Below are positions 45,051 through 56,281 of a DNA stretch of 64,000 nucleotides, in pieces (position 1 is the first letter of the stretch; each line of letters starts with the position of its first letter). The position numbers were made by a program, and so were the translations under genes. This DNA comes from Neptunomonas phycophila (GTDB lineage Bacteria; Pseudomonadota; Gammaproteobacteria; Pseudomonadales; Balneatricaceae): NCBI RefSeq assembly GCF_001922575.1, contig NZ_MRCI01000001.1, positions 1,364,001 through 1,428,000 on the forward strand, given 5' to 3'. The notes under the pieces were generated by a model, which saw only the letters and a program-made list of their open reading frames with translations, was not told the origin of the DNA and made no database searches.

Positions 45051-45902
45051 ATGGCAAATTTTACTGAAACCCTTTACGACGGCTACGGTCAGTCTTTTTC
45101 GGTTGATGAAGTGCTGTTTGAGCAGCAAACAGACTCTTGGCACTTAATTATTTTCCGTAATAAGGTGTTTGGTACCATTATGGCGTTAGATGGTATTGTG
45201 CAAACGACAGAGCGAGATGAGTTTGTATACCATGAGATGCTAACGCATGTTCCTTTGTTTGCTCATGGCAACGCTAAGCGTGTTCTAATTATTGGTGGTG
45301 GCGATGGTGGTATCTTACGCGAAGTGTTAAAACACCCAGAAGTAGAGCATGCAACACAGGTTGAAATCGATCAAGCCGTCATTGATATGTGTAAGACATA
45401 TTTGCCTAACCACTCTGACGGCGCATATGACAATGCGCGAGCAAACATCGTTATAGATGATGGCATTGAGTTTGTTTGCAATACGCAAGAAAAGTTTGAT
45501 GTCATAATCTCTGATTGCACAGACCCTGTTGGTCCAGGTGAGGTGCTATTTAGTAGCCGTTTCTACGAAGGCTGTAAGCGTTGCCTAAATGAAGGGGGGG
45601 TGTTTGTTGCCCAGAATGGTGTGGCGTTCATGCAAATTGAAGAGGTGCAAACCACTCGACGCCGTCTAAGCCCGTATTTCTCTGATCAAAATTTCTATTG
45701 TGCAGCTGTTCCGACGTATGTCGGTGGTAATATGACCTTGGCATGGGGGTCTGATAATGAAGGTTTGCGCGATGTTGATTTAAAGACAATCGAAGCGCGC
45801 TTCAAGGATTCAGGTATTCAGACCCGTTATTATAATCCTCGAATGCATGTGTCTGCGTTTGCATTGCCTCAATACATTGTTGATGCGCTAGATTCTATGT
45901 AA
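45051..45902 (+). CDS. speE: spermidine synthase
   Basis: A 283-residue aminopropyltransferase that makes spermidine from putrescine and decarboxylated SAM. It begins [13 protein letters not shown], has [12 protein letters not shown], substrate-site [19 protein letters not shown], the SAM-binding [14 protein letters not shown], catalytic Asp in [17 protein letters not shown], and [12 protein letters not shown]. Length equals that of E. coli SpeE. No speD is adjacent, unlike in E. coli, so decarboxylated SAM supply must be encoded elsewhere. Confidence 0.95.
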   Translation: MANFTETLYDGYGQSFSVDEVLFEQQTDSWHLIIFRNKVFGTIMALDGIVQTTERDEFVYHEMLTHVPLFAHGNAKRVLIIGGGDGGILREVLKHPEVEHATQVEIDQAVIDMCKTYLPNHSDGAYDNARANIVIDDGIEFVCNTQEKFDVIISDCTDPVGPGEVLFSSRFYEGCKRCLNEGGVFVAQNGVAFMQIEEVQTTRRRLSPYFSDQNFYCAAVPTYVGGNMTLAWGSDNEGLRDVDLKTIEARFKDSGIQTRYYNPRMHVSAFALPQYIVDALDSM

Positions 45903-45922
45903 ACCAGCAAAAAATAGACAAT

Positions 45923-45960
45923 AAAAAACCGGCGCTCTTTTATAAGAGGCCGGTTTTTTT
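45923..45960. terminator. bidirectional terminator between speE and rne
   Basis: Long stem aaaaaaccggc/gccggtttttt extended by an inner ctctt/aagag pairing, one bulged G, T-run on one side and A-run on the other. It lies between the convergent stops of speE (45902) and rne (45977). Confidence 0.92.
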
Positions 45961-45976
45961 ATGGGCTGCTAATACA

Positions 45977-48900
45977 TTAATTTTCTGTATTAGCTTCTGC
46001 TTGTTGGCGGCGTCGAATTTCTCGTGGGTCATTAGCCGCTCGACCTGCACGGCGTTGGCGGCGCGCGGGTGCCGTAGGTTCCGCTGTATTTGAGTTATCT
46101 TGAGCGGCAGCTACAGACGTTTTTTGTTCTGTTTCTGCGGCTACTTCTGGCTCGTTGGTTTGAGTCTCAGCTTCAGCTTCTGAAGTAGGCTCGGTAATAG
46201 CGTCTGTACTTGGCGTGGTTTCTTCAACCGTTTCGCTAACCGCCTGCTTCTCTACATTTTCCGGTGCCTCTGTAGTTGCACTGACCTGTTCAGTTGTCGG
46301 TGTTGGCTGTTCAGCGTGCTGTTCGATAGGCTCAGGCGCTTTCTCTTCCGCTTGCAATGGTTCAGCTTCAGCAGTAGTCCCAACCTCAGCTTCAACGGTA
46401 GTCTCCACTGTTGAGTCTGCAGTTGGCGTTGCGCTATCGGCCGGTTGAGCTGTTGGCGCTTGCTCGCCTGAAGGCTTGATGTCGTTTGTAGAAGGAGAGT
46501 GGTCTGCCTCTGCCTCAACTACAGTGCTAGCGTTATCGTCCAGATAGATGGTGTCTTCTGGGCGAACAGCGATAAAGGCCATGTTAATGGCTTTTGCGGC
46601 CGACACCTCAGTTACCGCTTCAGGGATCACAGCAATCATGGTTGCTGAGTGGGCAGTATTGCTTGTTGTTTCTACCCGTTTGCTAGCTGCTGATTCTGCT
46701 TTAGCTGAAGCGGCAATGATAGCGGCAGCGGTTGTTGCTGCATCGTTAACCTTAGGCTTGTTGTCGGTGGTCTCTACCGACGCTGTTTCGGTTTGTTGCT
46801 TGTTGCTTCGTTCAGCAGAGCGTTCAGCATTACGACGACGGCGACCACGATTGCGGCTGCGAGCCTCTGGTTGCTCATCGTTTGCTTTTTTAGCAGTGGC
46901 TGTCGACTGATCTTCAGTTTTGCTCTGGTTCTGTTGATCATTGTCATCAGTGTTGCGGCGTGTGCGACGGCGACGACGCTTACCTTGTTTGTCATCGTCG
47001 CTGTTATTGTCGCGTTTGCCGTTCTTTTTCGCGGCTGGTGCTGTCTCTGTCGCAGGAGCTTGTGTATCAGGTGTTACCGTGATCACTTCGTCTGCTTTAG
47101 AGTTGCGGTTGTCGCGACGGTTATCCATGCTGTCACGGCTATTCGTGCGGCGGGATTTGCGAGGACGACGGTTGCCAGACTCATTGCTGTTACCTCGCTC
47201 ATTTTTAGAACGAGTATTCTTTTTCTCTGGCGCTTGCTTTGTAGCAACCTTGGTTTCAGGTTCTTTAGATTCGCCAGCAAAAAGAGCCGTAATAGAAGCG
47301 ATGATTCTATTAAATAATCCGGTAGCCGGAGCGACTTTAGGTGCTGCAGTTTTAGCCGCCGCTCTTGGTGAGGCAGCGGGTGTAGCCGGTGCTGAGGTTG
47401 ATTCAGTTGGAGCTGGGGCGCTTGGAATGACGCCTGACATCGCTGCTTTTTCGCGTTTAACTGGCTGCGTTTCTTTCACCTCTTCAGGCTCAGGTGTGTT
47501 TTCTGGCTTGAGTAGGTAGCTTGCATCATTAACGGAAGTCACCGTGTGGTCGTCGCGCAAACGAACAACCTCATAGTGCGGAGTTTCCATATTTGGATTA
47601 GGAACAATCACAATGCGAACTTCGTGACGTAGTTCGATATCATGTACCGCACGACGTTTTTCGTTCAAGAGGAAAGTAGCAACAGTTACAGGCAGAATGG
47701 CACGAATCTGGGAAGTACGATCTTTTGCTGACTCTTCTTCAATGAGGCGCATGATTGATAGTGCAAGTGACTCGGTATCACGAATGCTACCTTGGCCGTT
47801 GCATCGAGGGCAAACAGAGCCGCGGCTCTCAGTCAGGGACGGACGAAGGCGTTGGCGTGACATTTCGAGCAAGCCAAAACGCGATATTCGGCCCATTTGT
47901 ACGCGCGCGCGATCAAGCTTGAGTGCTTCATAGAGCTTCTCTTCCACGGCACGCTGGTTTTTAATGGGTGTCATATCAATGTAATCGATGACAACCAAGC
48001 CGCCTATGTCGCGCAAGCGCAGTTGACGTGCAATTTCTTCGGCTGCTTCAAGGTTAGTTTGTAGAGCCGTTTCTTCGATATCACCGCCGCGTGTTGCTCG
48101 CGCAGAGTTGATGTCGATTGATACGAGGGCTTCTGTTGGGTCAATTACAATTGAGCCGCCAGAAGGTAATTTAACTTCGCGCTCAAATGCTGTCTCAATC
48201 TGTGATTCAATTTGGAAGCGATTGAAAAGCGGAGTTTGCTCTTTGTATAGTTTCAGCTTTGTCTCATAAGAAGGCATCACCTGACGCACGAATTCCATAG
48301 CGTTTTGATACACTGCTTCGTCATCGATGAGCACTTCGCCGATATCTGCACGTAAATAATCACGAATAGCACGGATAACTACATCGCTTTCTTGGTAAAT
48401 TAAGAAAGGGGCTGGTTTTGTGGCATGTTCTTTAATGCCTTTCCAGACTTTAGCAAGGTAGTTTAAATCCCACTGCAGCTCTTCGGATGTGCGGCCAACA
48501 CCTGCGGTACGGACAATAATGCCCATTTTGTCAGGAACTGTGACGCCATCCAGTGCAGCTTTGAGTTGGGTGCGCTCTTCGCCTTCGATTCGACGAGAGA
48601 TGCCGCCCGCGCGTGCGTTGTTCGGCATCAACACAAGGTAGCGGCCAGCAAGGCTGATAAAGGTGGTTAGTGCGGCGCCTTTGTTACCGCGCTCTTCTTT
48701 GTCAACTTGGACAATGACTTCGGTGCCTTCTTTCAGCACATCACGGATATTTGGGCGATTGCCTCGGTCCGGCTGTTTTGCGAAGTATTCACGAGATATT
48801 TCTTTTAATGGAAGGAATCCGTGGCGTTCAGCACCATAATTAACAAATGCGGCTTCTAAGCTAGGTTCTACGCGAGTGATAGTACCTTTATAGATATTAG

Positions 48901-49015
48901 CTTTCTTTTGTTCGCGGCTATCGGATTCTATATCCAGATCGTATAGGCGCTGGCCATCAACGAGGGCTACACGCAACTCTTCTGGTTGAGTTGCGTTGAT
49001 TAACATTCTTTTCAT
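45977..49015 (-). CDS. rne: ribonuclease E
   Basis: A 1012-residue endoribonuclease and degradosome scaffold. The catalytic half: [22 protein letters not shown] start, S1 domain (about 36-120), RNase H/DNase-I-like active site with Asp in [14 protein letters not shown] and VVIDYIDM, and the Zn-link CPRCNGQG near residue 404. The C-terminal half is low complexity: a likely amphipathic membrane-targeting helix [16 protein letters not shown] (about 560-577), Arg-rich RNA-binding runs (KRRRRRTRR), then a Glu/Ala/Thr-rich region and the conserved end [16 protein letters not shown]. It initiates mRNA decay and processes rRNA and tRNA. The long leader suggests E. coli-like autoregulation. Confidence 0.96.
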   Translation of the reverse strand: MKRMLINATQPEELRVALVDGQRLYDLDIESDSREQKKANIYKGTITRVEPSLEAAFVNYGAERHGFLPLKEISREYFAKQPDRGNRPNIRDVLKEGTEVIVQVDKEERGNKGAALTTFISLAGRYLVLMPNNARAGGISRRIEGEERTQLKAALDGVTVPDKMGIIVRTAGVGRTSEELQWDLNYLAKVWKGIKEHATKPAPFLIYQESDVVIRAIRDYLRADIGEVLIDDEAVYQNAMEFVRQVMPSYETKLKLYKEQTPLFNRFQIESQIETAFEREVKLPSGGSIVIDPTEALVSIDINSARATRGGDIEETALQTNLEAAEEIARQLRLRDIGGLVVIDYIDMTPIKNQRAVEEKLYEALKLDRARVQMGRISRFGLLEMSRQRLRPSLTESRGSVCPRCNGQGSIRDTESLALSIMRLIEEESAKDRTSQIRAILPVTVATFLLNEKRRAVHDIELRHEVRIVIVPNPNMETPHYEVVRLRDDHTVTSVNDASYLLKPENTPEPEEVKETQPVKREKAAMSGVIPSAPAPTESTSAPATPAASPRAAAKTAAPKVAPATGLFNRIIASITALFAGESKEPETKVATKQAPEKKNTRSKNERGNSNESGNRRPRKSRRTNSRDSMDNRRDNRNSKADEVITVTPDTQAPATETAPAAKKNGKRDNNSDDDKQGKRRRRRTRRNTDDNDQQNQSKTEDQSTATAKKANDEQPEARSRNRGRRRRNAERSAERSNKQQTETASVETTDNKPKVNDAATTAAAIIAASAKAESAASKRVETTSNTAHSATMIAVIPEAVTEVSAAKAINMAFIAVRPEDTIYLDDNASTVVEAEADHSPSTNDIKPSGEQAPTAQPADSATPTADSTVETTVEAEVGTTAEAEPLQAEEKAPEPIEQHAEQPTPTTEQVSATTEAPENVEKQAVSETVEETTPSTDAITEPTSEAEAETQTNEPEVAAETEQKTSVAAAQDNSNTAEPTAPARRQRRAGRAANDPREIRRRQQAEANTEN

Positions 49016-49489
49016 GCTTTTTTCAGTTCTCTATTACAGAGAGCATTCAAGCCAGTTCGTTCCGCCTGGTGGAAACGTTTCACGGTTCAGCCATGCGATG
49101 TCGATCTATATTGAAAGCCAACCACTGTAGATGACAGGGTTGCGCTAAGCACATCATCGGTAAAGGAAAAAAACAGCCAATATTGTTCTTCTGTTAGTTT
49201 GTTGCTGCAAGCAAATACCACGTAAACGCGTAAAAGGCAGGTTCTAGGCTGTTAGTGCATCTTTACCTCAAACCGAACCCAACAGGGGATTCGAACAGGG
49301 GGATATGCTCTCGTAAAAATTTATTTAATGGGTAAAACGTACATTTGGCGCTGTGGTGAGCGTGTGGATATGAAGTGATCAACACACGAATCGAACCGCT
49401 TTTTTAAAATAGCTAGAGCCAACAGCGCTTTGCGACGATACAATATAGCAGCTAACCTATATTGCATCAATCGAGAACACGTTTCCCCC
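49016..49489. promoter_or_regulatory. rne/rluC divergent control region with probable long rne leader
   Basis: 474 bases without a credible gene. In E. coli the equivalent region holds the rne promoter and a 5' leader of about 360 nt through which RNase E regulates its own mRNA. Here a small stem-loop (minus strand tctct/agaga around gtaat) lies just upstream of the rne start. The two predicted short ORFs crossing this region have no conserved features. The rluC promoter lies at the right end; no clear consensus boxes were found. Confidence 0.5.
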
Positions 49490-50476
49490 ATGTCAGATAT
49501 AAACCCCTCAGCATCACCAAGTGTCCGTTTTGTCGAAGTAGAAGAAGACCAAGCAGGGCAGCGTATTGATAACTTTTTGCGAACGGCTTTAAAGGGTGTT
49601 CCTAAAAGCATGATTTATCGCATTCTACGCAAGGGTGAGGTGCGTGTTAATAAAAAAAGAATTAAGCCTGATGGGCGCATCCAAGCAGGTGACATTGTTA
49701 GGATTCCCCCTATACGGGTGTCCGAGCGTGGTGAAGCTCCGTTGGTAGGTCAGGGTTTAGTTGATGCTTTAGAAGGTGCCATTCTTTATGAATCAGATGC
49801 ATTGATGGTTATGAATAAGCCTTCGGGTTTGGCCGTTCATGGAGGGAGTGGTGTTAATCTAGGCTTGATTGAGGCTATACGGCAGATGCGTCCTGACGCG
49901 CGCTTTTTGGAATTAGTGCATCGTTTAGACCGTGATACATCAGGTTGCATTATGATTGCAAAAAAACGAAGTATGTTAAGACACATGCATGAGGCATTGC
50001 GACAAAACCGTGTAAATAAAGTTTATCATGCACTTGTTCAGGGGCGTTGGGAGACGCGAGATAATCGAGTAGAGGCTCCCTTACGTAAAAATGAACTTAA
50101 ATCCGGTGAGCGTATCGTAAAGGTTCAAGAAGACGGTAAGCCTTCTATTACTCTTTTTAAAGTGCTGCGTCGGTTTGGCCAAACAGCGACATTAGTCGAA
50201 GCAAAACCAGTAACGGGACGTACACACCAGATCCGTGTACACAGTCAATTCATGGGCCATCCTATTATTGGTGATGACAAATATTGCAGTGATGAAGTAA
50301 ACCGACAGATGAGAGACGTTGGTGTTCGTCGCTTGTTTCTACATTCGGCTCGCTTAAGTGTTGATTTGCCTGATGGTGAACGATTGGAAATAAGTGCACC
50401 ATTAGAAGCGCCATTGGTTGAGGCGACTGAGCGTCTAGCAAACCAGCATAACGAACAAGAGTATGGTCAAAAATAA
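49490..50476 (+). CDS. rluC: 23S rRNA pseudouridine synthase RluC
   Basis: About 328 residues. It makes pseudouridine at three positions in the 955-2580 region of 23S rRNA in E. coli. N-terminal S4 RNA-binding domain (about 15-75, [31 protein letters not shown]), then the RluA-type catalytic domain with the nucleophile Asp in [17 protein letters not shown], then [24 protein letters not shown]. The start [11 protein letters not shown] is preferred; the longer reading from 49430 would run into the leader region. It is divergent from rne, as is conserved across gammaproteobacteria. Confidence 0.93.
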   Translation: MSDINPSASPSVRFVEVEEDQAGQRIDNFLRTALKGVPKSMIYRILRKGEVRVNKKRIKPDGRIQAGDIVRIPPIRVSERGEAPLVGQGLVDALEGAILYESDALMVMNKPSGLAVHGGSGVNLGLIEAIRQMRPDARFLELVHRLDRDTSGCIMIAKKRSMLRHMHEALRQNRVNKVYHALVQGRWETRDNRVEAPLRKNELKSGERIVKVQEDGKPSITLFKVLRRFGQTATLVEAKPVTGRTHQIRVHSQFMGHPIIGDDKYCSDEVNRQMRDVGVRRLFLHSARLSVDLPDGERLEISAPLEAPLVEATERLANQHNEQEYGQK

Positions 50477-50580
50477 ATCTAACTAACTGTAATTGGGTTA
50501 GATGGTTGAACGGTTTTAGTATTTAATTAAACGACAGTTTGAATGCTACTTTGTGTAGTGCGTTGTAGGATAGTTATTAC

Positions 50581-51669
50581 ATGGTAAAAGATGACGTTTA
50601 TCGTTACGCAGATTCCTTATGGATTAAAGGTGATCTGCCCACTCCAGAGTTGATAGATGCGGAGTTTAGTATTGGTCTTGAACAGGCGACAAGCTTGCTA
50701 TCTTCTTGGAGAAGCTCTTTGCATGAGCGTATTAGTTTTTCTCGAGATACAATGATGGTTCCTGATGTTCCCGACTCGCTTAATATGGCTTTTACACGTG
50801 TGTGGCAACAAGCGGTTGAAGAAGCGAATAATAGGATTTCTTTTGAGCACAAAAGCGTGGGGACTTCTTTAGAAGAGGCTCGTCGTATCAGTGATGACAC
50901 TGTTCATGAGATGCAAAGCCGTCAACTAGAGTTAGAAGGGCGCATACGTACCCAAAACGGCAAGGTTGAAGAGCTAACTTCGCAGTGTAAATCGCTTGAA
51001 GCTGAGATCAACGTACTTAAGTCGTCACTCGCAGCCGAAACTAATCAGCGTAAGCAAGAAGAACAGTTACGTTCTAATGTAGAGCATGATTTGGCTGTAT
51101 TACGTAAAACTCATGATGATTCTAAGCGTACATTTGATCAACGCATCAAAGATGAGCAGCGTCGTGCTCTTGATCAAGTAGGGAAATCGGATGCTGATAT
51201 CCGTTACTATCGGAACGCACTAGAAAAATTGCGTGATGAGGTAGGCAAGAAAGAGTCGGCACTAACAAAAGAGATTCATGATTTAAAAGCAGAAGTAGCT
51301 AAGCGTGATGTTAAGACTGAAACATTTCGCAATCAGATTAAAAGCCAAGAAGAAGAGCTTAAGCTACTTAAACAGGACGCAACTCAGCAAAGCCGCGAGC
51401 TAGCGCGTGTTAATGCAGCACTCTTAGGTGAAACAAACAAAGCGAAACGCTTCGAAGATAAAGTGCGCGAAGTGGAAGCTGAAATAAAACGTATTAACCA
51501 AAAACATGTTAATACAACAACCGATTGGAGCCGTCGAGAAAACGCGTTACGTGCTCAATTGAAAGAAAGAGAAGATGAGCTGATGCGTGTACAATCACGT
51601 TCTGCAAGCCTTGAAAAGCGCGTGATAACGCAAGACGAAGAAATTCGTCGACTAAACGCCCGTTTATAA
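50581..51669 (+). CDS. KfrA-like DNA-binding coiled-coil protein
   Basis: A 362-residue protein. The N-terminal 110 residues resemble the KfrA N-terminal HTH domain (VYRYADSLWIKGDLPTPELIDAEFSIGLEQATSLLSSWR: a helical pattern with the PT-x8 spacing of KfrA). Residues about 110-360 are one long coiled coil rich in Glu, Lys, Arg and Gln with heptads. KfrA of IncP plasmids binds DNA and forms filaments; chromosomal relatives are poorly studied. ATG with taggata nine bases upstream. It sits between rluC and cysB and ends at its own terminator. Confidence 0.72.
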   Translation: MVKDDVYRYADSLWIKGDLPTPELIDAEFSIGLEQATSLLSSWRSSLHERISFSRDTMMVPDVPDSLNMAFTRVWQQAVEEANNRISFEHKSVGTSLEEARRISDDTVHEMQSRQLELEGRIRTQNGKVEELTSQCKSLEAEINVLKSSLAAETNQRKQEEQLRSNVEHDLAVLRKTHDDSKRTFDQRIKDEQRRALDQVGKSDADIRYYRNALEKLRDEVGKKESALTKEIHDLKAEVAKRDVKTETFRNQIKSQEEELKLLKQDATQQSRELARVNAALLGETNKAKRFEDKVREVEAEIKRINQKHVNTTTDWSRRENALRAQLKEREDELMRVQSRSASLEKRVITQDEEIRRLNARL

Positions 51670-51678
51670 TAATAAAAC

Positions 51679-52727
<1,049 letters not shown>

Positions 52728-52848
52728 TTCGTTATCATTTTAATTGCGCTATAGCCGTCGCGGGTGACTAACTCGTGATGCGATTGAATCCCGTGGCATT
52801 ACAGGTTACATTGCGTGCCAATATTGAATGTATAAAAAGGAGTGTTTT

Positions 52849-53466
52849 GTGGAGTTAGCTTGTCTTGATCTAGAAGGTGTATTGATTCCGGAAATTTGGA
52901 TCGCGTTTGCAGAAGAAACCGGCATTGAGGCCTTAAAAGCGACAACGCGTGATATTCCTGATTATGATGTTCTAATGAAGCAGCGTTTGCGCATTTTGGA
53001 TGAAAATGGCCTAACATTGCCGCAAATTCAAGATACCATTAGCCGTCTATCTCCGTTAGAAGGTGCGCGCGATTTTATAGATTGGTTAAGGGAGCGTTTC
53101 CAAGTCGTTATTTTGTCGGACACTTTCTATGAGTTTGCTGAGCCGCTTATGCGCCAGCTAGGCTTCCCTACATTGTTATGCCATAAGCTAGAAGTAGATG
53201 AAAATGGCCGCATTACCGATTATACCCTACGTCAACGAGACCCTAAGCGTCAGTCTGTGCGTGCTTTTCAGTTGTTGAATTACCGGGTTATCGCAGCAGG
53301 TGATTCGTATAATGACACTACCATGCTCAAACAAGCTGAATCAGGTATTTTATTCCATGCACCTGATAATGTGATTGCTGAATTCCCTCAGTTTCCAGCA
53401 GTGCACACATTTGAAGACCTTAAGAAGCAGTTTATACAAGCCAGTGTCCGCGACTTGTCCTTGTAA
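52849..53466 (+). CDS. thrH: bifunctional phosphoserine phosphatase/homoserine phosphotransferase
   Basis: A 205-residue HAD-superfamily enzyme. It aligns almost throughout with Pseudomonas aeruginosa ThrH: ELACLDLEGVLIPEIWIAFAEETGIEALKAT (here Asp-Leu-Glu replaces the DxD nucleophile motif, as in ThrH), VVILSDTFYEF, QRDPKRQSVRAF and GDSYNDTTML. It dephosphorylates phosphoserine and can transfer phosphate to homoserine. The start is GTG at 52849 with aggag six bases upstream; the longer in-frame reading from 52828 lacks support. Confidence 0.95.
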   Translation: MELACLDLEGVLIPEIWIAFAEETGIEALKATTRDIPDYDVLMKQRLRILDENGLTLPQIQDTISRLSPLEGARDFIDWLRERFQVVILSDTFYEFAEPLMRQLGFPTLLCHKLEVDENGRITDYTLRQRDPKRQSVRAFQLLNYRVIAAGDSYNDTTMLKQAESGILFHAPDNVIAEFPQFPAVHTFEDLKKQFIQASVRDLSL

Positions 53467-53499
53467 AAAGCCCTAAGATGTACTGCATTAGCATCTATT

Positions 53500-53522
53500 A
53501 GCCCTGTTTTCAGGGCTTTTTT
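53500..53522 (+). terminator. rho-independent terminator after thrH
   Basis: 7-bp stem agccctg/cagggct with loop tttt, followed by a T-run. It lies between the convergent thrH and radD genes. Confidence 0.88.
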
Positions 53523-53571
53523 GTGTCCGATAGCTCTTGTTGGTGTATACGGGAGTTTTAAGTGAGGTGGG

Positions 53572-55314
53572 TTATAGTTGATGGGCTTTGCGGTAACGAC
53601 CCTCGTAATCAAAAATCCTAGCATGAACACGCCAATATCTTTTCTCTTTATAGGCGACAACAAAGTCGGGCGATTTTATATGAGCTTGTTTGGCCAAAAC
53701 ATCTTCTATTGCTTTGAAAGGTAAGGCTTGTGTTCCTTTCTTAAGTCTTCGAGCGAATAAATGGTTAAATTGTTCTTGGTGAGAGTCGTAATCAAAAATA
53801 AAGCGTTCTTTTAGTGTCTCTCCGTCTTCACCATGATATGTCACTGTTAAGGTATTCTCTTGATTTGAAAAAGATACTCCCGCACAACGTAAAACCATTG
53901 CATCTTTTAGTTGCAAAGCTTTCTTAAGTTGATCGTCCGGATCTACTAAGGCTTCGGAGCATTGATGACATTGGCGAGCCGCTATGTCGTTTTCGGCTCC
54001 ACAGAAAACACAGCTTTTAAATCGAAAGCGGTAATTACATCGTTGCAATACCCCATTATCATCTGGCTCCGCATGTTGGCAGCGTCTACCAAAATGCTCA
54101 ACAACATTGCCGCAACCGTCGGTTTTCCCCCAAAATATATTGGCAAATCCGCAGTCAGGGCAGAATACTTGTACTATCTCAGAATCAGGGTTGGGTTGTT
54201 TTTCTCCGACTTCTGGTTGGAATAAGTCGTAGTGGTTCCCGGCGTAATCGATGATAAGGCAATCCGTTTTACCTTCAGATAATCGAAGCCCGCGCCCTAC
54301 AATTTGCTGGTATAGACTAACGGAAGCCGTAGGGCGAAGAATAGCAATCATATCAACATGCGGAGCATCAAAGCCTGTTGTAAGAACCGATACGTTAACA
54401 AGATATTTTATTGTATGACGCTTAAAGTCCTCTATGTATTGATCACGCAACTTACTGTCTGTTGCTCCGGTAATGAGCACCGCTTGTTCGCTCGGGAGAT
54501 AACTAAATACCTCTTGGGCATGCAAGACGGTAGCCGCAAAAATCATCACGCCTGTTCGGTCTTTGGCTTGCTCTATTATTTGTTGAGTAATTGCTTTCGT
54601 AACGCGCTTGCACTGTTTGAGTAGTTCGTTGACAGGCTTTTCTGGTAATTCGCCTAGATTGTTTGGGTTAATGCTAGAGAAATCATAATGTGCAACCGCG
54701 GCATCCATGAGTTTGGGGGGCGTTAAAAACTGCCGTGTAATCATATATCTAAGCGGCAATTCGTATATGCAATGATCAAACGGTCGGGGCTCATCACTGC
54801 GTATATAGCCTCGGTAATGGTATTGGTAAATCCAACCTAGCCCTAAACGATAGGGCGTTGCGGTTAGCCCGAGAACACGCATCTTAGGGTTTAGCTTCTT
54901 TAGATGAGTTATGATTTTTTGATATTGGCTATTCTCGTCATCGCTTAGCCGGTGGCATTCGTCAATGATGAGTAGAGAGTAAGAGGTTGATAATTGCTCA
55001 AGATTGCGCGCCAAGGACTGGACACTGGCAAAAGTAACGGGGTGTTCTAAGTTTTTTTGATTAAGACCCGCTGAAAAGATACCGGCGTCTAAATCAAATG
55101 AGCGAAACTTATCGTAATTTTGCTCTACAAGTTCCTTGACGTGAGCCAGTACTATGATTTTACCTCGGGCACGTTTTGCTAGTTCGGCAATGACTAAACT
55201 TTTACCTGCGCCAGTAGGTAAAACGATTACAGCAGAACGTGCGGAACCTTTAAAGTGTTCAATGGTCTTTGTAACAGCTTCTTGTTGATATTCTCTCAGT
55301 ATATATTTAGACAT
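53572..55314 (-). CDS. radD: RadD-like SF2 DNA helicase/ATPase
   Basis: About 580 residues, matching E. coli RadD (YejH) almost throughout: LREYQQEAV near the start, Walker A VLPTGAGKS, DEAH-type box IDECHR, GLTATPYRLGLGW, motif V/VI region LVNVSVLTTGFDAPHVD and QQIVGRGLRL. The C-terminal region has four Cys pairs (CPDCGFAN, CQHAEPD...CNYRFRFKSC, CVFCGAEND, CHQCSEA) that should bind zinc. RadD assists RecA-dependent DNA repair and postreplication gap repair. ATG 55314 (MSKYIL) is preferred over TTG 55323; no strong RBS. Confidence 0.93.
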   Translation of the reverse strand: MSKYILREYQQEAVTKTIEHFKGSARSAVIVLPTGAGKSLVIAELAKRARGKIIVLAHVKELVEQNYDKFRSFDLDAGIFSAGLNQKNLEHPVTFASVQSLARNLEQLSTSYSLLIIDECHRLSDDENSQYQKIITHLKKLNPKMRVLGLTATPYRLGLGWIYQYHYRGYIRSDEPRPFDHCIYELPLRYMITRQFLTPPKLMDAAVAHYDFSSINPNNLGELPEKPVNELLKQCKRVTKAITQQIIEQAKDRTGVMIFAATVLHAQEVFSYLPSEQAVLITGATDSKLRDQYIEDFKRHTIKYLVNVSVLTTGFDAPHVDMIAILRPTASVSLYQQIVGRGLRLSEGKTDCLIIDYAGNHYDLFQPEVGEKQPNPDSEIVQVFCPDCGFANIFWGKTDGCGNVVEHFGRRCQHAEPDDNGVLQRCNYRFRFKSCVFCGAENDIAARQCHQCSEALVDPDDQLKKALQLKDAMVLRCAGVSFSNQENTLTVTYHGEDGETLKERFIFDYDSHQEQFNHLFARRLKKGTQALPFKAIEDVLAKQAHIKSPDFVVAYKEKRYWRVHARIFDYEGRYRKAHQL

Positions 55315-55545
55315 GATTTTCAAGTAGCAATTTTACGGTATACGGCGCAAAGGGGTAGGGCATAGCCGATTGTTAAGGCTTAGATGATATCTTGGATACT
55401 ATCATAAGCTAGATCAGGCGAGGCGTAGAAATAATCTATTTTTAATAGATTATTCAATTATTTATGATAGTTGTCTGGCTCTCGTTCAGGTTTCCGCTCT
55501 ATACTTGCGGCGTCTTTTTTCTGTTTCTAACAAGGGATACTATTT

Positions 55546-56082
55546 ATGAAACTGAATACAATGGTTGTAGCTGGTTTATTATCAACGGCTGTATTGTTAA
55601 CGGGTTGTGATAACGATGATGCCCAAAAAGCAGTTGATGCGACAAAAACCTCAACCCAAGAAGCGGCTAAAGAAATGAAAGAAGCCGCTGAAGCTACGGC
55701 TGATGTTGTGGCTGAAAAAACCTCCACTGCTGTAGAAGCGACCAAAGAGGCAGCATCTGATGCAGCTGACGCGGTATCGGACACAACAGCTGCTGCGGTC
55801 GAAGCTACCAAGGAAATGGCTGCTGATGCCGTTGATGCTACTAAAGAAATGGCTAACGATGCTTCTGAAGCAACGGCCGAGGCATACAATGAAACAGTAG
55901 AAGGCACTAAGTCGCTTGTGGAAAAAGGTAAAACAGCGGCTGCAGACGCTATGGACTCTGCTTCAGATAAAACAGCTAGCGTAACAGATACAGCAGCTGA
56001 ATCAGCGGCTGATGCAGCTGATAGTTTATCAGACTCAGCTAAAGAAACAGTTGAGGAAGCGAAAGAAGCCGCTGCTCAATAA
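55546..56082 (+). CDS. alanine-rich LEA-like lipoprotein
   Basis: 178 residues. Lipoprotein signal peptide with lipobox LLTGC. The mature part is almost entirely Ala, Glu, Asp, Lys, Thr and Ser, with repeats such as AVEATKEAASDAAD, AVEATKEMAADAVDATKEMANDA and KTAAADAMDSASDK spaced near 11 residues. This resembles group 3 LEA or apolipoprotein-like amphipathic helices that are unfolded in water and become helical on drying or on lipids. I do not know a defined function. Its own RBS (aaggga) and terminator make it monocistronic. The strand calls are safe because the signal peptide is readable only here. Confidence 0.8.
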   Translation: MKLNTMVVAGLLSTAVLLTGCDNDDAQKAVDATKTSTQEAAKEMKEAAEATADVVAEKTSTAVEATKEAASDAADAVSDTTAAAVEATKEMAADAVDATKEMANDASEATAEAYNETVEGTKSLVEKGKTAAADAMDSASDKTASVTDTAAESAADAADSLSDSAKETVEEAKEAAAQ

Positions 56083-56101
56083 TTTGAGTTGTGGTTGATT
56101 G

Positions 56102-56143
56102 AAACGCTTTTGTGGGCTTTGTCGCCGGCAAAAGCGTTTTTTT
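56102..56143 (+). terminator. rho-independent terminator after the LEA-like gene
   Basis: Perfect 11-bp stem aaacgcttttg/caaaagcgttt with a 16-base loop, then a T-run. 20 bases past the stop. Confidence 0.88.
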
Positions 56144-56281
56144 ATGGCAAAGCCACTAAGTTTTGCTACCTTGTAGTGTAATTTTAGGTCGGTTATTAAT
56201 TGGATTGAACCTATCACACGTTGATGAGTCAGTTATGCCGTCGGCTAGTTAACACTATTGTATGGGTAAAAATCACTGTCT

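Noticed and set aside
46548-47519. Several plus-strand ORFs opposite the rne tail
   Set aside because: The low-complexity, repeat-rich C-terminus of RNase E opens the opposite frames; no start or motif support.
55527-55907. 126-codon Ala/Ser-rich minus-strand ORF
   Set aside because: Mirror of the repetitive LEA-like lipoprotein; no signal peptide or RBS, while the plus strand has both.
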